Positions 19,631 to 28,565 of a DNA stretch of 64,000 nt are shown here, piece by piece (within the stretch, counting starts at the first letter, position 1; each line of letters starts with the position of its first letter). The DNA comes from UBA4636 sp963650915 (GTDB lineage Bacteria; Bacillota; Clostridia; Christensenellales; Borkfalkiaceae), in the NCBI GenBank assembly GCA_963650915.1, contig CAVJMJ010000012.1, positions 1 through 64,000 of the forward strand, given 5' to 3'. The notes beneath the pieces are model-generated. The model did not search any database. It was not told where the DNA came from and saw only the letters and a list, made by a program, of their open reading frames with translations. The position numbers and the translations under genes are program-made.

Positions 19631-20329
19631 TTAAATAATTTTACCGAACAACCAAGCAAAAACGTTATGTTCCGTAAAAAACGAGCAAATCGCCGATTGG
19701 TTTAAAACGGCTTTAAAATTATCCGCAGGCTCAAAGGAAAACAGTCCTACGATAAACAAAACAAGGCTTATAATCAAATATCCTTTTGCAAGCCCCAACA
19801 AAACGCCCAAAATTTTATCGACGACTTTTATAGGCGTATGGCTGATTATAAGGGAAAGCAATTTTTCAAGCAACCAAAATACGAGTTTACATACCAAACT
19901 TAACGCTATAAACGATGCCGAAACGAGAAGATATTTTGCAATGGTTTTACCCGCAACTTCTGCAAAATTCACGGTTGCACTATCGAGGCTTTCTGCGGCT
20001 TTAATAACCGCTTGGGATAAAAAGGTAGGCCAGTTTTGAGAGGCTATAAATTCGGAAAGTTCGGACGCACTTTTTTCGACGTTCCAACTATCCCCGAAAA
20101 GACTTTGTATCCAACCCGCAATAGAAGTACCTATCGGCGTTTTGTCAAACAAAAGGTTTGCAACATTATCGCAAAAAATATAGGCGACTATAAAGGCGGC
20201 GACTGTGCTCAATAAACCCATAACTTGTTTCAAAAAGCCGCGTATAAGCCCGTAAACAACAAAAAACAGTAAAAATACGATTATAATAAAGTCGGCAACG
20301 TTTAAATGCGCCGCAAGAAGCATATTCAT
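19631..20329 (-). CDS. CvpA family membrane protein
   Basis: This 232-aa protein has four or five membrane segments and the CvpA opening VADFIIIVFLLFFVVYGLIRGF, followed by the usual G-rich second helix. CvpA proteins act at the cell envelope; the E. coli member is needed for colicin V export, and in Firmicutes the role is poorly defined. The start ATG at 20329 has AAGGAGG six bases upstream, which rules out the longer frame to 20386. Residues 64-120 form an extracytoplasmic loop before the third membrane helix. Monocistronic. Confidence 0.82.
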   Translation of the reverse strand: MNMLLAAHLNVADFIIIVFLLFFVVYGLIRGFLKQVMGLLSTVAAFIVAYIFCDNVANLLFDKTPIGTSIAGWIQSLFGDSWNVEKSASELSEFIASQNWPTFLSQAVIKAAESLDSATVNFAEVAGKTIAKYLLVSASFIALSLVCKLVFWLLEKLLSLIISHTPIKVVDKILGVLLGLAKGYLIISLVLFIVGLFSFEPADNFKAVLNQSAICSFFTEHNVFAWLFGKII

Positions 20330-20482
20330 GTTTTGCCTCCTTTTCGGTAGTAATATTGTAACATTTTCCCGATAAAATTTCAACACTTTTAAAGTTATTT
20401 ATACCATTATGTCTGCTTCAAAAATATCAAAAAAATCTTTCACGGTATAAAAACGACAAGCCTCGTCAACACTATAAGCGGT

Positions 20483-21058
20483 ATGGAATATTCTTTTTAT
20501 GAAAACGACGGCATAACGTCGTCAAAAATTGCAGACGCACTGCAAAGAATTTTTCTTTGGAGCGTCCCCGTTATAATTTGCGTCGGCACGGACGCCGCAA
20601 TAGGCGATACTTTAGGTCCGCTCGTCGGAACAAAACTTAAAGAAGCTAAAATCCCCGCATACGTGTACGGAAATTTAGGAAAAACGATTACGGCGAAAGA
20701 AATATTCGCAATCAAAAACTTTATATCCGATATACATCCGCTCGCAAAAACTCTCGTTATCGATGCGGCAATCGGACGAAGCGAAGACATTGGAAAAATA
20801 AAAGTTAGATCTGACGGAATCTACCCGGGGCTCGGCGCGTATAAAAAATTGCCGAAAATAGGCGATGCCGCAATTATAGGCGTCGTGTCGGAACACTCAA
20901 AGAAAAACGACCTTTTCATGAATTTTACGAGATTGTCTCCGATATATAAAATGGCGGAAACCATTTATAAAGGCATATACGACTACGTTACCGCTTGCGA
21001 CGAAAAACCCGCCTATAAGTCCGTTAACGGCGTTTTTAGTGCCTTGCCTCTACACTAA
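20483..21058 (+). CDS. yyaC: Sporulation-associated protein YyaC (DUF1256)
   Basis: The 191-aa protein matches the YyaC family, which shares a fold with the GPR spore protease. It has the sequence of motifs typical for it: IICVGTDAAIGDTLGPLVG, a VYGNLGKTITA stretch, LVIDAAIGR, PGLGAYKKLPKIGD and GVVSEHS. The family is confined to endospore-forming Firmicutes and their relatives. Its exact activity is not established. Together with Spo0A at 53.2 kb it suggests a sporulation-derived lineage. The C-terminal codons (YKSVNG) overlap a copy of the dispersed hairpin element (21005-21037). A weak ribosome binding site precedes the ATG. Confidence 0.85.
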   Translation: MEYSFYENDGITSSKIADALQRIFLWSVPVIICVGTDAAIGDTLGPLVGTKLKEAKIPAYVYGNLGKTITAKEIFAIKNFISDIHPLAKTLVIDAAIGRSEDIGKIKVRSDGIYPGLGAYKKLPKIGDAAIIGVVSEHSKKNDLFMNFTRLSPIYKMAETIYKGIYDYVTACDEKPAYKSVNGVFSALPLH

Positions 21059-21073
21059 GTGCGATAAAAAAAC

Positions 21074-21144
21074 GGAAAGCGACACCTTGATTTGTTTGCG
21101 AGTAAACGTTTTTTACTCGCACTTTTCTCTCGGCATCGCTTTCC
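21074..21144. terminator. Nested double hairpin between yyaC and degV
   Basis: An outer GGAAAGCGA/TCGCTTTCC stem (9 bp) encloses an inner perfect 10-bp stem TGCGAGTAAA/TTTACTCGCA with a 5-nt loop, followed by T-rich sequence. It lies 15 nt after yyaC and probably terminates it. The following 21181-21400 holds only T/G-rich GATTTGTTTT-type repeats and no gene. Confidence 0.75.
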
Positions 21145-21495
21145 TTTATTTCAAAAGAGCAACTTGAAATAACTAAAGTTAGTGTAATTGATTTGTTTTG
21201 GTTCGGTTTGTTTTGATTTGTTTTGATTTGTTTTAGTTTATTTTAGTTTGTTTTGATTTGGTCTGTTTGATTTTATTGATTGGTTGTATTTTGTTTGTTT
21301 TGGTCTGATTGTAATTTAATTTTGTTTTATTTGATATTGATTAGCATCGTTTTACTTTTGGCTCGCTTCGTTATTACGATACGATCGGCAAAACCCGTTT
21401 AATTATCGTGTTTTTTACCCATCTACTATACAACCATCCGAGTGCGACACTTAAAAAACAGAGCAAAAAGCACAAACCACATGTAAAAAACCCGT

Positions 21496-22386
21496 TTAGT
21501 TATCGCGTTTTTTACCTAAAAAGTAAACTGCAACGGTTCCCGGCCCTGAATGGCAACCGATAGTCGTACCGATATCGGTCATAATAATTTTTCCGACGAG
21601 GTTAGGGAAGGCTTCTTCGACGCTGTTTTTCAACGCCAATGCGTCGTCTAAGCAATCCGAATGGTTGATAATGCATTTTTCGTCGTAGTTTGTGCCGTTA
21701 TCTGCAAATTCAAGCATTTTTTCGACCGCCGTCTGCATGGCTTTTTTCTTGCCCATCGTCTTAATTCTCGGAATCAGTCTTCCTTCGAAATTAACGTTCA
21801 TAACGGGACAAATTTTTAAAATGGAACCGATAAATCCGCTCACCTTGGAAATTCTTCCCCCCTTTATATAAAATGTCAGGTCGGTAGAATAAAACCAATG
21901 GTGAATACGCAATTTGTTTTCTTCGGCGTAGGCTATAAGTTTGTCGTAATCGTAGCCTTGGTCTCTCAAATCGCAAAGCAAATCGACCAAAAAGCCGTAT
22001 CCGCCCGACGCACCCAAACTATCCACGACGTAAATTCTGCGTTTGGGAAACTCGTCTTTTAAACTTTCGGCGGCAAGGCGAGCCGAGTTATAAGTTCCTG
22101 AAATACCGCTTGACAACGACACGTGCAAAATATCTTTATTTTCTTTTTGCAAAAGATCTCTAAAATACTCCGTAAATTCTTCGATGTTGACTTGGCTCGT
22201 TTTCGTGGAAGCCCCGTCGCGCATTGCCTGATAAAAATCTTTAAGAGGAATACTCTTTCCGCCGTCGTCCTCAAAGACTTCGTCGGCAAGCATAAATTTG
22301 TAATTTTTGACTTTTACTCCTCTTTCTTCAAATCTCTGCATCGGCAAATCCGCCGGCGAGCAACAACTTATAATAAAATCATTCAT
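21496..22386 (-). CDS. degV: DegV family fatty-acid-binding protein
   Basis: This 296-aa protein has the two-domain DegV fold that binds a fatty acid. In Firmicutes some members (FakB) present fatty acids to the kinase FakA. Visible family signatures are TSQVNIEEF, VSLSSGISGTYNSA, VVDSLGASGGYGFLV, the FYIKGGRIS loop and a C-terminal IGTTIGCHSGPGTV. The ATG at 22386 has GGAGG six bases upstream; five extra codons upstream are not needed. No fakA homologue is nearby. Monocistronic, with the convergent yyaC ahead. Confidence 0.9.
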   Translation of the reverse strand: MNDFIISCCSPADLPMQRFEERGVKVKNYKFMLADEVFEDDGGKSIPLKDFYQAMRDGASTKTSQVNIEEFTEYFRDLLQKENKDILHVSLSSGISGTYNSARLAAESLKDEFPKRRIYVVDSLGASGGYGFLVDLLCDLRDQGYDYDKLIAYAEENKLRIHHWFYSTDLTFYIKGGRISKVSGFIGSILKICPVMNVNFEGRLIPRIKTMGKKKAMQTAVEKMLEFADNGTNYDEKCIINHSDCLDDALALKNSVEEAFPNLVGKIIMTDIGTTIGCHSGPGTVAVYFLGKKRDN

Positions 22387-22683
22387 AAAATACCTCCGCA
22401 TTTATAATCGGTTTTAAATGGATACCGCCGATTCAAAAATAACGACGGTGTCAAAATTTTTCTTACACTAATATATTCTTTGCTTTGAAATTTTACAAGC
22501 GAATATTTCACAAAATAAGTTTTTCGGTGTCTAAAAATAGGCGAATAACAATCGCTTTAAAAGCGATTTACTGTCGCTTAAAAAGCGAATTCGCCATTTT
22601 TCTCGCAAAAAGCCGTATTTTTCCTTGTTTTTATCATTTTTTTTTGCTATCATTGTTAATGTAAATATCGATATTAAAAAATG

Positions 22684-22734
22684 ACTTACGAATCTAAATA
22701 AAACACCGAAAACGTCGTTTTCGCATTCGTAAGT
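22684..22734 (+). promoter_or_regulatory. Nested inverted repeats in the Xre regulator leader
   Basis: ACTTACGAAT (22684-22693) pairs with ATTCGTAAGT (22725-22734). Inside it CGAAAACG-T-CGTTTTCG (22707-22723) forms a second stem. The outer arm ends 12 bp before the ATG at 22747. It could be an autoregulatory operator pair or an mRNA hairpin affecting translation. Upstream (22540-22600) another set of AGCGATTT/AAAAGCG inverted repeats occurs. Confidence 0.7.
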
Positions 22735-22746
22735 AAAAAACGGGCA

Positions 22747-23442
22747 ATGGAAGAAAGAGAAAGAATCGCAAGGAACATTACTTATCTTCGTAAAAAATAC
22801 GGATTAAGCCAGTCCGAACTTGCCGATAAAATTCAATATTCCAATAAGAACATCTCGAAATGGGAAACGGGCGAAACCACTCCGAGCATTTTTACGTTAA
22901 AAAAAATAGCCGAATTGTTTAACGTCACCGTAGACGAATTCGTTACTGTCTTGTTTGAAGAAAAAGACAACCCTAAACCCGAACAATTGCCTTCATCCGA
23001 AGAAGTCGCCCTCACGACGGACGAAGAAAAACAAAAAGATGATACGAAACTCATTTTAGGTTTACCGTTATCCATAAAAGTACTGTATTTGTTGATGTCG
23101 GAAGCGGTAATTTTCCTACTTGCGGTTATTGCCGTGGTAACGTTGGGTTTATTGGACGTAGATTCTTTTAACAAGTGGATGATACTGTTATACGTATTAC
23201 CGCTGATGTCTCTTGCCGTGTTTATATTTATAGCCTGCGTCAAAAAGCGGGTGGAACTTATCAGTCTGTCATTGTTCGGTTGGCTTACGGCACTTTGTTT
23301 TTACCTCACTTTTATAAACGAAAAAAACATTTATCTCGTTTTCGTATTGATGGGCGCAATACAACTTTTAATGATTTGCGTAATGCTACTCATTAATTTG
23401 AACATAATAAGACGATTGAAAAACAAACTTACGAAAAAATAA
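22747..23442 (+). CDS. Xre-type regulator with membrane-spanning C-terminus
   Basis: The 231-aa protein starts with a helix-turn-helix (residues 5-60; ITYLRKKYGLSQSELADKIQ and ISKWETGETTPS). A charged linker (about 70-100) and four predicted membrane segments (about 102-222) follow. This architecture, a DNA-binding domain tethered to the membrane, is common in Clostridia, but its signals are unknown. No clear ribosome binding site is visible, which fits the idea that the hairpins just upstream control expression. It ends in a terminator at 23441-23488. Confidence 0.8.
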   Translation: MEERERIARNITYLRKKYGLSQSELADKIQYSNKNISKWETGETTPSIFTLKKIAELFNVTVDEFVTVLFEEKDNPKPEQLPSSEEVALTTDEEKQKDDTKLILGLPLSIKVLYLLMSEAVIFLLAVIAVVTLGLLDVDSFNKWMILLYVLPLMSLAVFIFIACVKKRVELISLSLFGWLTALCFYLTFINEKNIYLVFVLMGAIQLLMICVMLLINLNIIRRLKNKLTKK

Positions 23443-23488
23443 AAATCTTCGTTAATCGGCTTATAGCCCGACTTTACGAAGATTTTTT
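23441..23488 (+). terminator. Terminator with the dispersed element in its loop
   Basis: AAAAATCTTCGT and ACGAAGATTTTT form a 12-bp stem ending in a T-run. The loop carries a TAATCGGCTTATAGCCCGA copy of the dispersed hairpin element. The stem overlaps the stop codon of the Xre gene. Confidence 0.85.
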
Positions 23489-23723
23489 AATTATTTTTAT
23501 GCCTTTTGCGGTTTCTGACAAAGATTGTTTCGTAATTTTATAGCGATAGGATTCCGTTAGTTATCGCTAATTATCGAATCTTTTTTGCCGATAAGAACAC
23601 GACCGCATAGTTGGCTTTTTAAGAAAAACAAACGCACGAAGTCGCATTTAACGTACTCCGACCGGCTTTTAACGAAACATAAATCGGTTTATCACGGCAA
23701 AAAAGGGAGGGGTGACGAATATA

Positions 23724-25028
23724 TCAAAAACAAATCCTTTTTAAAGTTTCAAGATAGATTTCGTTCATATCGTCGACTGTTTTAAGTGTAATATACTCGT
23801 TCGGTTTATGGATACTGTCCGCTTCTTCTCCGTTCGCGGGACCGAAAGCAACGCCGTGTTTCAAAGCGCGTGCGTAAGTGCCTCCGCCTATCGCGATAGG
23901 TTCGGCGTGCAAACCCGTTATTTCGTTATAAATATCGAGTAGCGTTTTAACAAGCCCGCCGTTTTTATCGGAAAATAAAGGTTCTTGCCAATTTTTGACT
24001 TCGTATTCGCCTAAAAGTGCCAACTTTTCAGCCACGAAATCGTGGGATAACGTTGAAGGATATCTGCAATCGACGGTTACGTAAATATAATCGGCGTCCG
24101 ACCGTATAACGTCGGGTGAAAAGGTAAGATACCCCGTTTCGTCGTTGAGCGTTTTAAGACCGAAAGCGTCCTCGAACAAGTTTTCGTAAGCGTTTTTCTC
24201 GACCAAGCCGTTTTCGCACAAGAACTTCAAAACGGGCTTAAAAGCGTTTTTGCCCTTTTCGGGGGTTGAGCCGTGAGCGGAAATTCCGAGCGAAGTAAAC
24301 TCGTTGCCGTTTTTTGAAAATTGGCGATAATCGGCATATAGCCCGCCGTTTTCAACTTCAAAGGTAACCTTGTCGCATACGACGTTAGCCGCCGTACCCC
24401 CTTTTATCCACTTTAAATCAGTAGATTTTTTAAACTTATATATAACGTGCGCTATGCCTTTTTCGGCGTAAATAACAGGGAAGTCGGCGTCGGGGGAAAT
24501 TCCTTCTTCGGGAAGGGTAGCAACCGTTTCGTAGTGTTTGATACAACCCCAACCGCTTTCCTCGTCGCAACCTAAAATCAAGCGAATTTCTCTTTTAGGC
24601 GTAAATCCGGCGTCCTTTAACGCCTTCATCGCAAACAAAAAGGACATAGAACCGCATTTGTCGTCGAGCGCGCCTCTTGCATAAAGTTTACCGTCGATAA
24701 CGGTCGGCTCATAAGGGTTGGTGTTCCAATCTTTTAAATCGCCCTCGGGGACGACGTCGAGATGGCATAAAATGCCGAAGGGATTACCCTTTCCCTCTCC
24801 GAAAACGATTTCGCCGACGTAGTTATCGTAATTTATTGTTTTAAAGCCGAAACTATCGGCAAGCGAAAGGGTATATTGCAAAGCCTTTTTTACTCCCTCG
24901 CCGAACGGTGCGGAAGGCGTTTCCGCATCCTTCACGCTTTTGATTTTTAAAAGTTCGTAAAAAGCCGACATAAACTCGTTTTTGGGGAATAAAACGCTTT
25001 TAAGTTCGATGTTTTTCGTATTTTCCAT
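23724..25028 (-). CDS. pepV: M20 family dipeptidase (PepV/Sapep type)
   Basis: The 434-aa enzyme is a cytoplasmic two-zinc aminopeptidase acting on dipeptides. Zinc ligands and catalytic residues appear in order: HLDVVPEG (His89, Asp91), ARGALDDKC (Asp122 or Asp123) and GCDEESGW (Glu156-Glu157). A long lid domain follows, and the last ligand is near HKPNE at the end. Length is slightly below the 460-470 aa usual for PepV. A GGAG-type site precedes the ATG. A copy of the dispersed hairpin element (24323-24352) falls inside the reading frame. Monocistronic. Confidence 0.92.
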   Translation of the reverse strand: MENTKNIELKSVLFPKNEFMSAFYELLKIKSVKDAETPSAPFGEGVKKALQYTLSLADSFGFKTINYDNYVGEIVFGEGKGNPFGILCHLDVVPEGDLKDWNTNPYEPTVIDGKLYARGALDDKCGSMSFLFAMKALKDAGFTPKREIRLILGCDEESGWGCIKHYETVATLPEEGISPDADFPVIYAEKGIAHVIYKFKKSTDLKWIKGGTAANVVCDKVTFEVENGGLYADYRQFSKNGNEFTSLGISAHGSTPEKGKNAFKPVLKFLCENGLVEKNAYENLFEDAFGLKTLNDETGYLTFSPDVIRSDADYIYVTVDCRYPSTLSHDFVAEKLALLGEYEVKNWQEPLFSDKNGGLVKTLLDIYNEITGLHAEPIAIGGGTYARALKHGVAFGPANGEEADSIHKPNEYITLKTVDDMNEIYLETLKRICF

Positions 25029-25213
25029 AAAGTCACTCCTTTGTATAGCAAAAATAACGTTAAAAAATAAAGTTAATTAAAATTTTCGACAAATACATTA
25101 TACACTTTTTGCAAAATATGTTAAAATGTTTTTGACGGATTTTTTTCTTCGGGAGAATTTTTTTTATTACTAAGGGGTAACCGTCCCCCGCTATTTACGA
25201 CAAAGGCAAAAAC

Positions 25214-25915
25214 ATGCACGAAAAGCATCGCGAAAGACTGAGAGAAAAAACGCTTTTAAGCGCAAAAACTTTAAACGATCACGAATTATTGGAACTGATT
25301 TTATTTTCGGCAAAACCGCGCGTCAACACTAACGATACGGCGCACCTTCTTATCGAAACCTTCGGTTCTTTGGCGGGCGTATTTTCCGCCCCGGGCGAAT
25401 CTTTAAAGGAAGTAAAAGGAGTGGGTGAGGTAACCGCTTCTTTTATCGTGGCACTCGGCGAAGTAATGAAGCGTTGCTCATTTTTCGACAAAGCACCCGA
25501 AAAAATAAGTTCTTTGAACACACTCAGCCGTTCGCTTATAGAAACTTTTTCAAAATACGACAGCGAAGTTTTTCTTATTTATTATCTAAACAAAAAACAA
25601 CAGATTACAGGTAAAAATCTAATAGGCGACCACGTTTTCGACAGGGTAAACGTAGATTTACAGGATTTTTGCAAAAAAATCGTCAGAAACGATCCTACCT
25701 ACGTGGTAATAGCCCACAATCACACGTCGGGCGACCCGAGACCGAGCAACAACGACATTTTAACCACGGAAAAACTTTGTTACCTTTTAGCGGTAAACAA
25801 CGTAAAACTTTTAGACCACGTTATAGTGTCGGGGAATAAAGTTTTCAGTTTCTTCCACGAACATTTGCTTGAAGAAATCAACCAAAAAGTAAACGAAAAA
25901 TTAAGCAGACCGTAA
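25214..25915 (+). CDS. radC: RadC family JAMM/MPN+ protein
   Basis: This 233-aa protein has an N-terminal helix-hairpin-helix region (VKGVGEVTASFIVALGE, about residues 67-84) and a C-terminal JAMM metalloprotease-like domain. The zinc motif is complete: H168-x-H170-x7-S178-x2-D181 in HNHTSGDPRPSNND. RadC was once assigned to DNA repair, but its substrate is unknown. Downstream to gltX lies a 12-bp tandem repeat. The gene is complete and likely single. Confidence 0.9.
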   Translation: MHEKHRERLREKTLLSAKTLNDHELLELILFSAKPRVNTNDTAHLLIETFGSLAGVFSAPGESLKEVKGVGEVTASFIVALGEVMKRCSFFDKAPEKISSLNTLSRSLIETFSKYDSEVFLIYYLNKKQQITGKNLIGDHVFDRVNVDLQDFCKKIVRNDPTYVVIAHNHTSGDPRPSNNDILTTEKLCYLLAVNNVKLLDHVIVSGNKVFSFFHEHLLEEINQKVNEKLSRP

Positions 25916-26010
25916 GGCTATATTCAATATCGCTACAAAAAAGGCGGATTTTTTCTCTTGTTTCGACCGTTCGGGCGCAATCCAAGGTTTCGAGTCACAA
26001 GGTATACCTT

Positions 26011-26082
26011 ACAAAACAACTTACAAAATAACTTATAAAATAACTTGCAAAACAACATAAAAAACAAACTAAAAAACAACGA
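26011..26082. repeat. 12-bp tandem repeat upstream of gltX
   Basis: Six diverged units of 12 bp (ACAAAACAACTT, ACAAAATAACTT, ATAAAATAACTT and so on) run head to tail and end 40 bp before the gltX start. A minus-strand ORF through it encodes only repetitive FCKL residues and is not a gene. Confidence 0.85.
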
Positions 26083-26121
26083 AAAAATAAAATGACGGCT
26101 TTTGCCGTCGATGGAGATATT

Positions 26122-27558
26122 ATGAAAGTAAGAACTCGTTTTGCACCGAGCCCCACGGGGTTTATGCACTTAGGCGGTATGAGAACCGCACTCTATTGTT
26201 TCTTGTTCGCTCGTCAGAATAAAGGCGACTTTATTCTCCGTATCGAAGACACCGATCAGGAACGTTTCGTCGAAGGCGCGACCGAAGTAATTTATTCTTC
26301 CTTAAAAGAAGGCGGAATGACTTACGACGAAGGTCCGGACGTCGGCGGTAACTACGGTCCGTACGTACAATCGGAACGTCGCGAAATCTATCAAAAATAC
26401 GCAAAAGAACTTATAGAAAGGGGAGGAGCGTACTACTGCTTCTGCACCAAAGAAAGGCTTGCCACTTTAAAAGACGACCTCGGAAACACTCGTTACGACA
26501 AGCATTGTCTTAATCTCTCAAAGGAAGAAATCGAGCAAAAACTTAAAGAGGGCGTTCCTTACGTTATTCGCCAAAACATTCCCAAAACGGGCGTAGGCAC
26601 TTACGAAGACGCCGTTTACGGAACGATCTCCGTTGATTTTTCCGAACTCGAAGACAATATTTTAATTAAGTCGGACGGGCTACCCACCTATAACTTTGCA
26701 AACGTTATAGACGACCATCTTATGGGCATAACTCACGTCATAAGAGGTTCCGAGTATCTTTCAAGCACGCCGAAGTACAATCTTATGTACGACGCTTTCG
26801 GTTGGGAAAGACCTAAATATATCCACCTTCCTCCCATCATGAAGGACGCTACGAGGAAACTTTCCAAACGTTACGGCGACGCAAACTTCGACGATTTCGT
26901 ATCCAAAGGGTATTTGCCCGCAGCGATAGTAAACTATATCGCACTACTCGGTTGGTGCCCCAAAGACAATTCCGAAAAAATGACGATGGACGAAATGATC
27001 GAAAAATTCTCGTTGGACGGCGTTTCGAAATCTCCCGCCATTTTTGACGACGTTAAACTGAGATGGCTCAACGGCGAATATTTGAAAGCCATGACCGACG
27101 AAGAATTTTACGAGGTCGCTAAACCCTTTATAGAAAAGTCCAAGGTCGGCACAAAGTACGATAACAGGCTTATAGCCCCGCTTTTAAAGACGAGGGTTGA
27201 AATTTTAAGCGAGATTCCCGACAAAATAAACTTCCTTGAAGAGTTCGGAGATTATTCCCTCGATCTATACTTCCACAAGAAAATGAAGATAGACAAAGAC
27301 CTTGCGAAATCGGCACTTCCGTCGATTATCAAAACTTTTGAAGAAATTACCGACTTTTCGCACGACGGAATTTATCAGGCACTTACGAAATGCGCCGAAA
27401 ATATCGGGCTTAAATCGGGTCAGGTTTTGAGCATCGCAAGGGTTGCTTTGACCGGTAAAGACGTAACGCCGGGCGGTTCGGTTGAAATCGCGCAGATTTT
27501 AGGTAAAGAAGAGTCTTTAAGAAGACTTAATTATTCCTTAAAATTATTGAACGAATAG
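26122..27558 (+). CDS. gltX: Glutamyl-tRNA synthetase
   Basis: The 478-aa class I synthetase charges tRNA(Glu), and in many Bacillota also tRNA(Gln). The HIGH-like motif is PSPTGFMHLGG (residues 9-19) and the KMSKS-like motif KLSKR (246-250). The anticodon-binding half follows. I chose the ATG at 26122, preceded by GGAG, since MKVRTRFAPSPTG is the standard N-terminus. Monocistronic with a terminator at 27568. A dispersed-element-like sequence (27160-27187, coding DNRLIAPLLK) lies inside the frame. Whether it is discriminating cannot be decided here. Confidence 0.96.
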   Translation: MKVRTRFAPSPTGFMHLGGMRTALYCFLFARQNKGDFILRIEDTDQERFVEGATEVIYSSLKEGGMTYDEGPDVGGNYGPYVQSERREIYQKYAKELIERGGAYYCFCTKERLATLKDDLGNTRYDKHCLNLSKEEIEQKLKEGVPYVIRQNIPKTGVGTYEDAVYGTISVDFSELEDNILIKSDGLPTYNFANVIDDHLMGITHVIRGSEYLSSTPKYNLMYDAFGWERPKYIHLPPIMKDATRKLSKRYGDANFDDFVSKGYLPAAIVNYIALLGWCPKDNSEKMTMDEMIEKFSLDGVSKSPAIFDDVKLRWLNGEYLKAMTDEEFYEVAKPFIEKSKVGTKYDNRLIAPLLKTRVEILSEIPDKINFLEEFGDYSLDLYFHKKMKIDKDLAKSALPSIIKTFEEITDFSHDGIYQALTKCAENIGLKSGQVLSIARVALTGKDVTPGGSVEIAQILGKEESLRRLNYSLKLLNE

Positions 27559-27567
27559 TAATTTATG

Positions 27568-27596
27568 GCGGAAAATCTTCGGGTTTTCCGCTTTTT
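27568..27596 (+). terminator. gltX terminator
   Basis: GCGGAAAA and TTTTCCGC form an 8-bp stem with an 8-nt loop followed by TTTTT, ten bases after the gltX stop codon. Confidence 0.9.
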
Positions 27597-27649
27597 GCCT
27601 CATTTTTTCCTGCCAAGCCGTCAAAAAACACCAATCGCACTTAAACGCT

Positions 27650-27679
27650 TTGACTAAACGCCCCCTTATATGATATAAT
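27650..27679 (+). promoter_or_regulatory. Promoter of the ecfA1-ecfA2-ecfT-truA operon
   Basis: TTGACT (27650-27655) and TATAAT (27674-27679) are 18 bp apart, and transcription would start about 17 bp before the first ATG. No riboswitch fits in so short a leader. Confidence 0.75.
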
Positions 27680-27702
27680 TTTTCGTTGGAAAAGGAATTT
27701 TT

Positions 27703-28536
27703 ATGAACGTAATAGAAATTAAAGATTTAACATTTTCATATACGGAAAACGAACCCGTTTTAAAAGGCGTAACCTTAAACGTCGCCGAGGGCGAGTTTTT
27801 AGCCGTTATCGGCAGAAACGCAAGCGGTAAATCGAGTTTGGCAAGGCTCATTAACGGGCTTATAGCCCCGTCTTCGGGGAAAATTACGGTTTTGGGAATG
27901 GACGCTACGGACAAAAAAAATCTTTTTGAAATCCGCAAAAACGTCGGCATAGTTTTTCAAAACCCGGACAATCAGACGGTTGCTTCCATCGTAGAGGACG
28001 ATATAGTTTTCGGTCCCGAAAACATAGGGCTCCCTCGTGAGGAAATAAAAAAAAGGCTGGATTTTGCCTTAAAGGAAACGGGCACTTACGAGTTTAAAGA
28101 TTCCATGGCGTCAAGGCTTTCGGGCGGACAAAAACAAAGGGTCGCCATTGCGGGCGTACTTGCGATAAAACCGAAAATTCTTATTTTGGACGAATCTACG
28201 TCCATGCTCGATCCTAAGGGAAGAGAAGAGGTAATGTCGGTCGTAAGAAAACTTAACAAAGAAGAAAAAATGACCGTTATAACGATAACCCACTACATGG
28301 ACGAAATAACCGATTGCGATAAAATAGCGGTGTTATCAGACGGCGTAATATTGAAAACGGGAACGCCTACTGAAATCTTTACCGACGACGAACTTTTAAA
28401 AAAGGCAGGTATGGAACCGCCCGTTGCCATGAAGTTATCCAAACGCTTGCAAAAAGGGGGTATCGAAATCGGCGACGCTCTCGATAAAGAAACACTTTTG
28501 AAAAATATAGTAAGTTACATCGAAAACTGCCGATAA
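27703..28536 (+). CDS. ecfA1: ECF transporter ATP-binding protein EcfA1
   Basis: This 277-aa ABC ATPase is one half of the motor of energy-coupling-factor vitamin and metal transporters. Walker A is GRNASGKSS (37-45), the Q-loop reads QNPDNQ, the signature LSGGQ (139-143), and Walker B LILDES with DPKG. The switch His is in ITHYMDE. It is the first gene of an EcfA1-EcfA2-EcfT-TruA operon. No S-component lies nearby, so this is a shared (group II) module. INGLIAPSSG is encoded by a dispersed-element-like sequence (27850-27872), and another copy overlaps the stop codon. Confidence 0.94.
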   Translation: MNVIEIKDLTFSYTENEPVLKGVTLNVAEGEFLAVIGRNASGKSSLARLINGLIAPSSGKITVLGMDATDKKNLFEIRKNVGIVFQNPDNQTVASIVEDDIVFGPENIGLPREEIKKRLDFALKETGTYEFKDSMASRLSGGQKQRVAIAGVLAIKPKILILDESTSMLDPKGREEVMSVVRKLNKEEKMTVITITHYMDEITDCDKIAVLSDGVILKTGTPTEIFTDDELLKKAGMEPPVAMKLSKRLQKGGIEIGDALDKETLLKNIVSYIENCR

Positions 28537-28557
28537 CGGGCTTATAGGGGCATTTTT
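28530..28557 (+). repeat. Dispersed hairpin element overlapping the ecfA1 stop
   Basis: CGATAACGGGCTTATAGGGG fills the 29-bp gap between ecfA1 and ecfA2. The TAA stop codon of ecfA1 is part of the element. Confidence 0.75.
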
Positions 28558-28565
28558 ACAAACTT

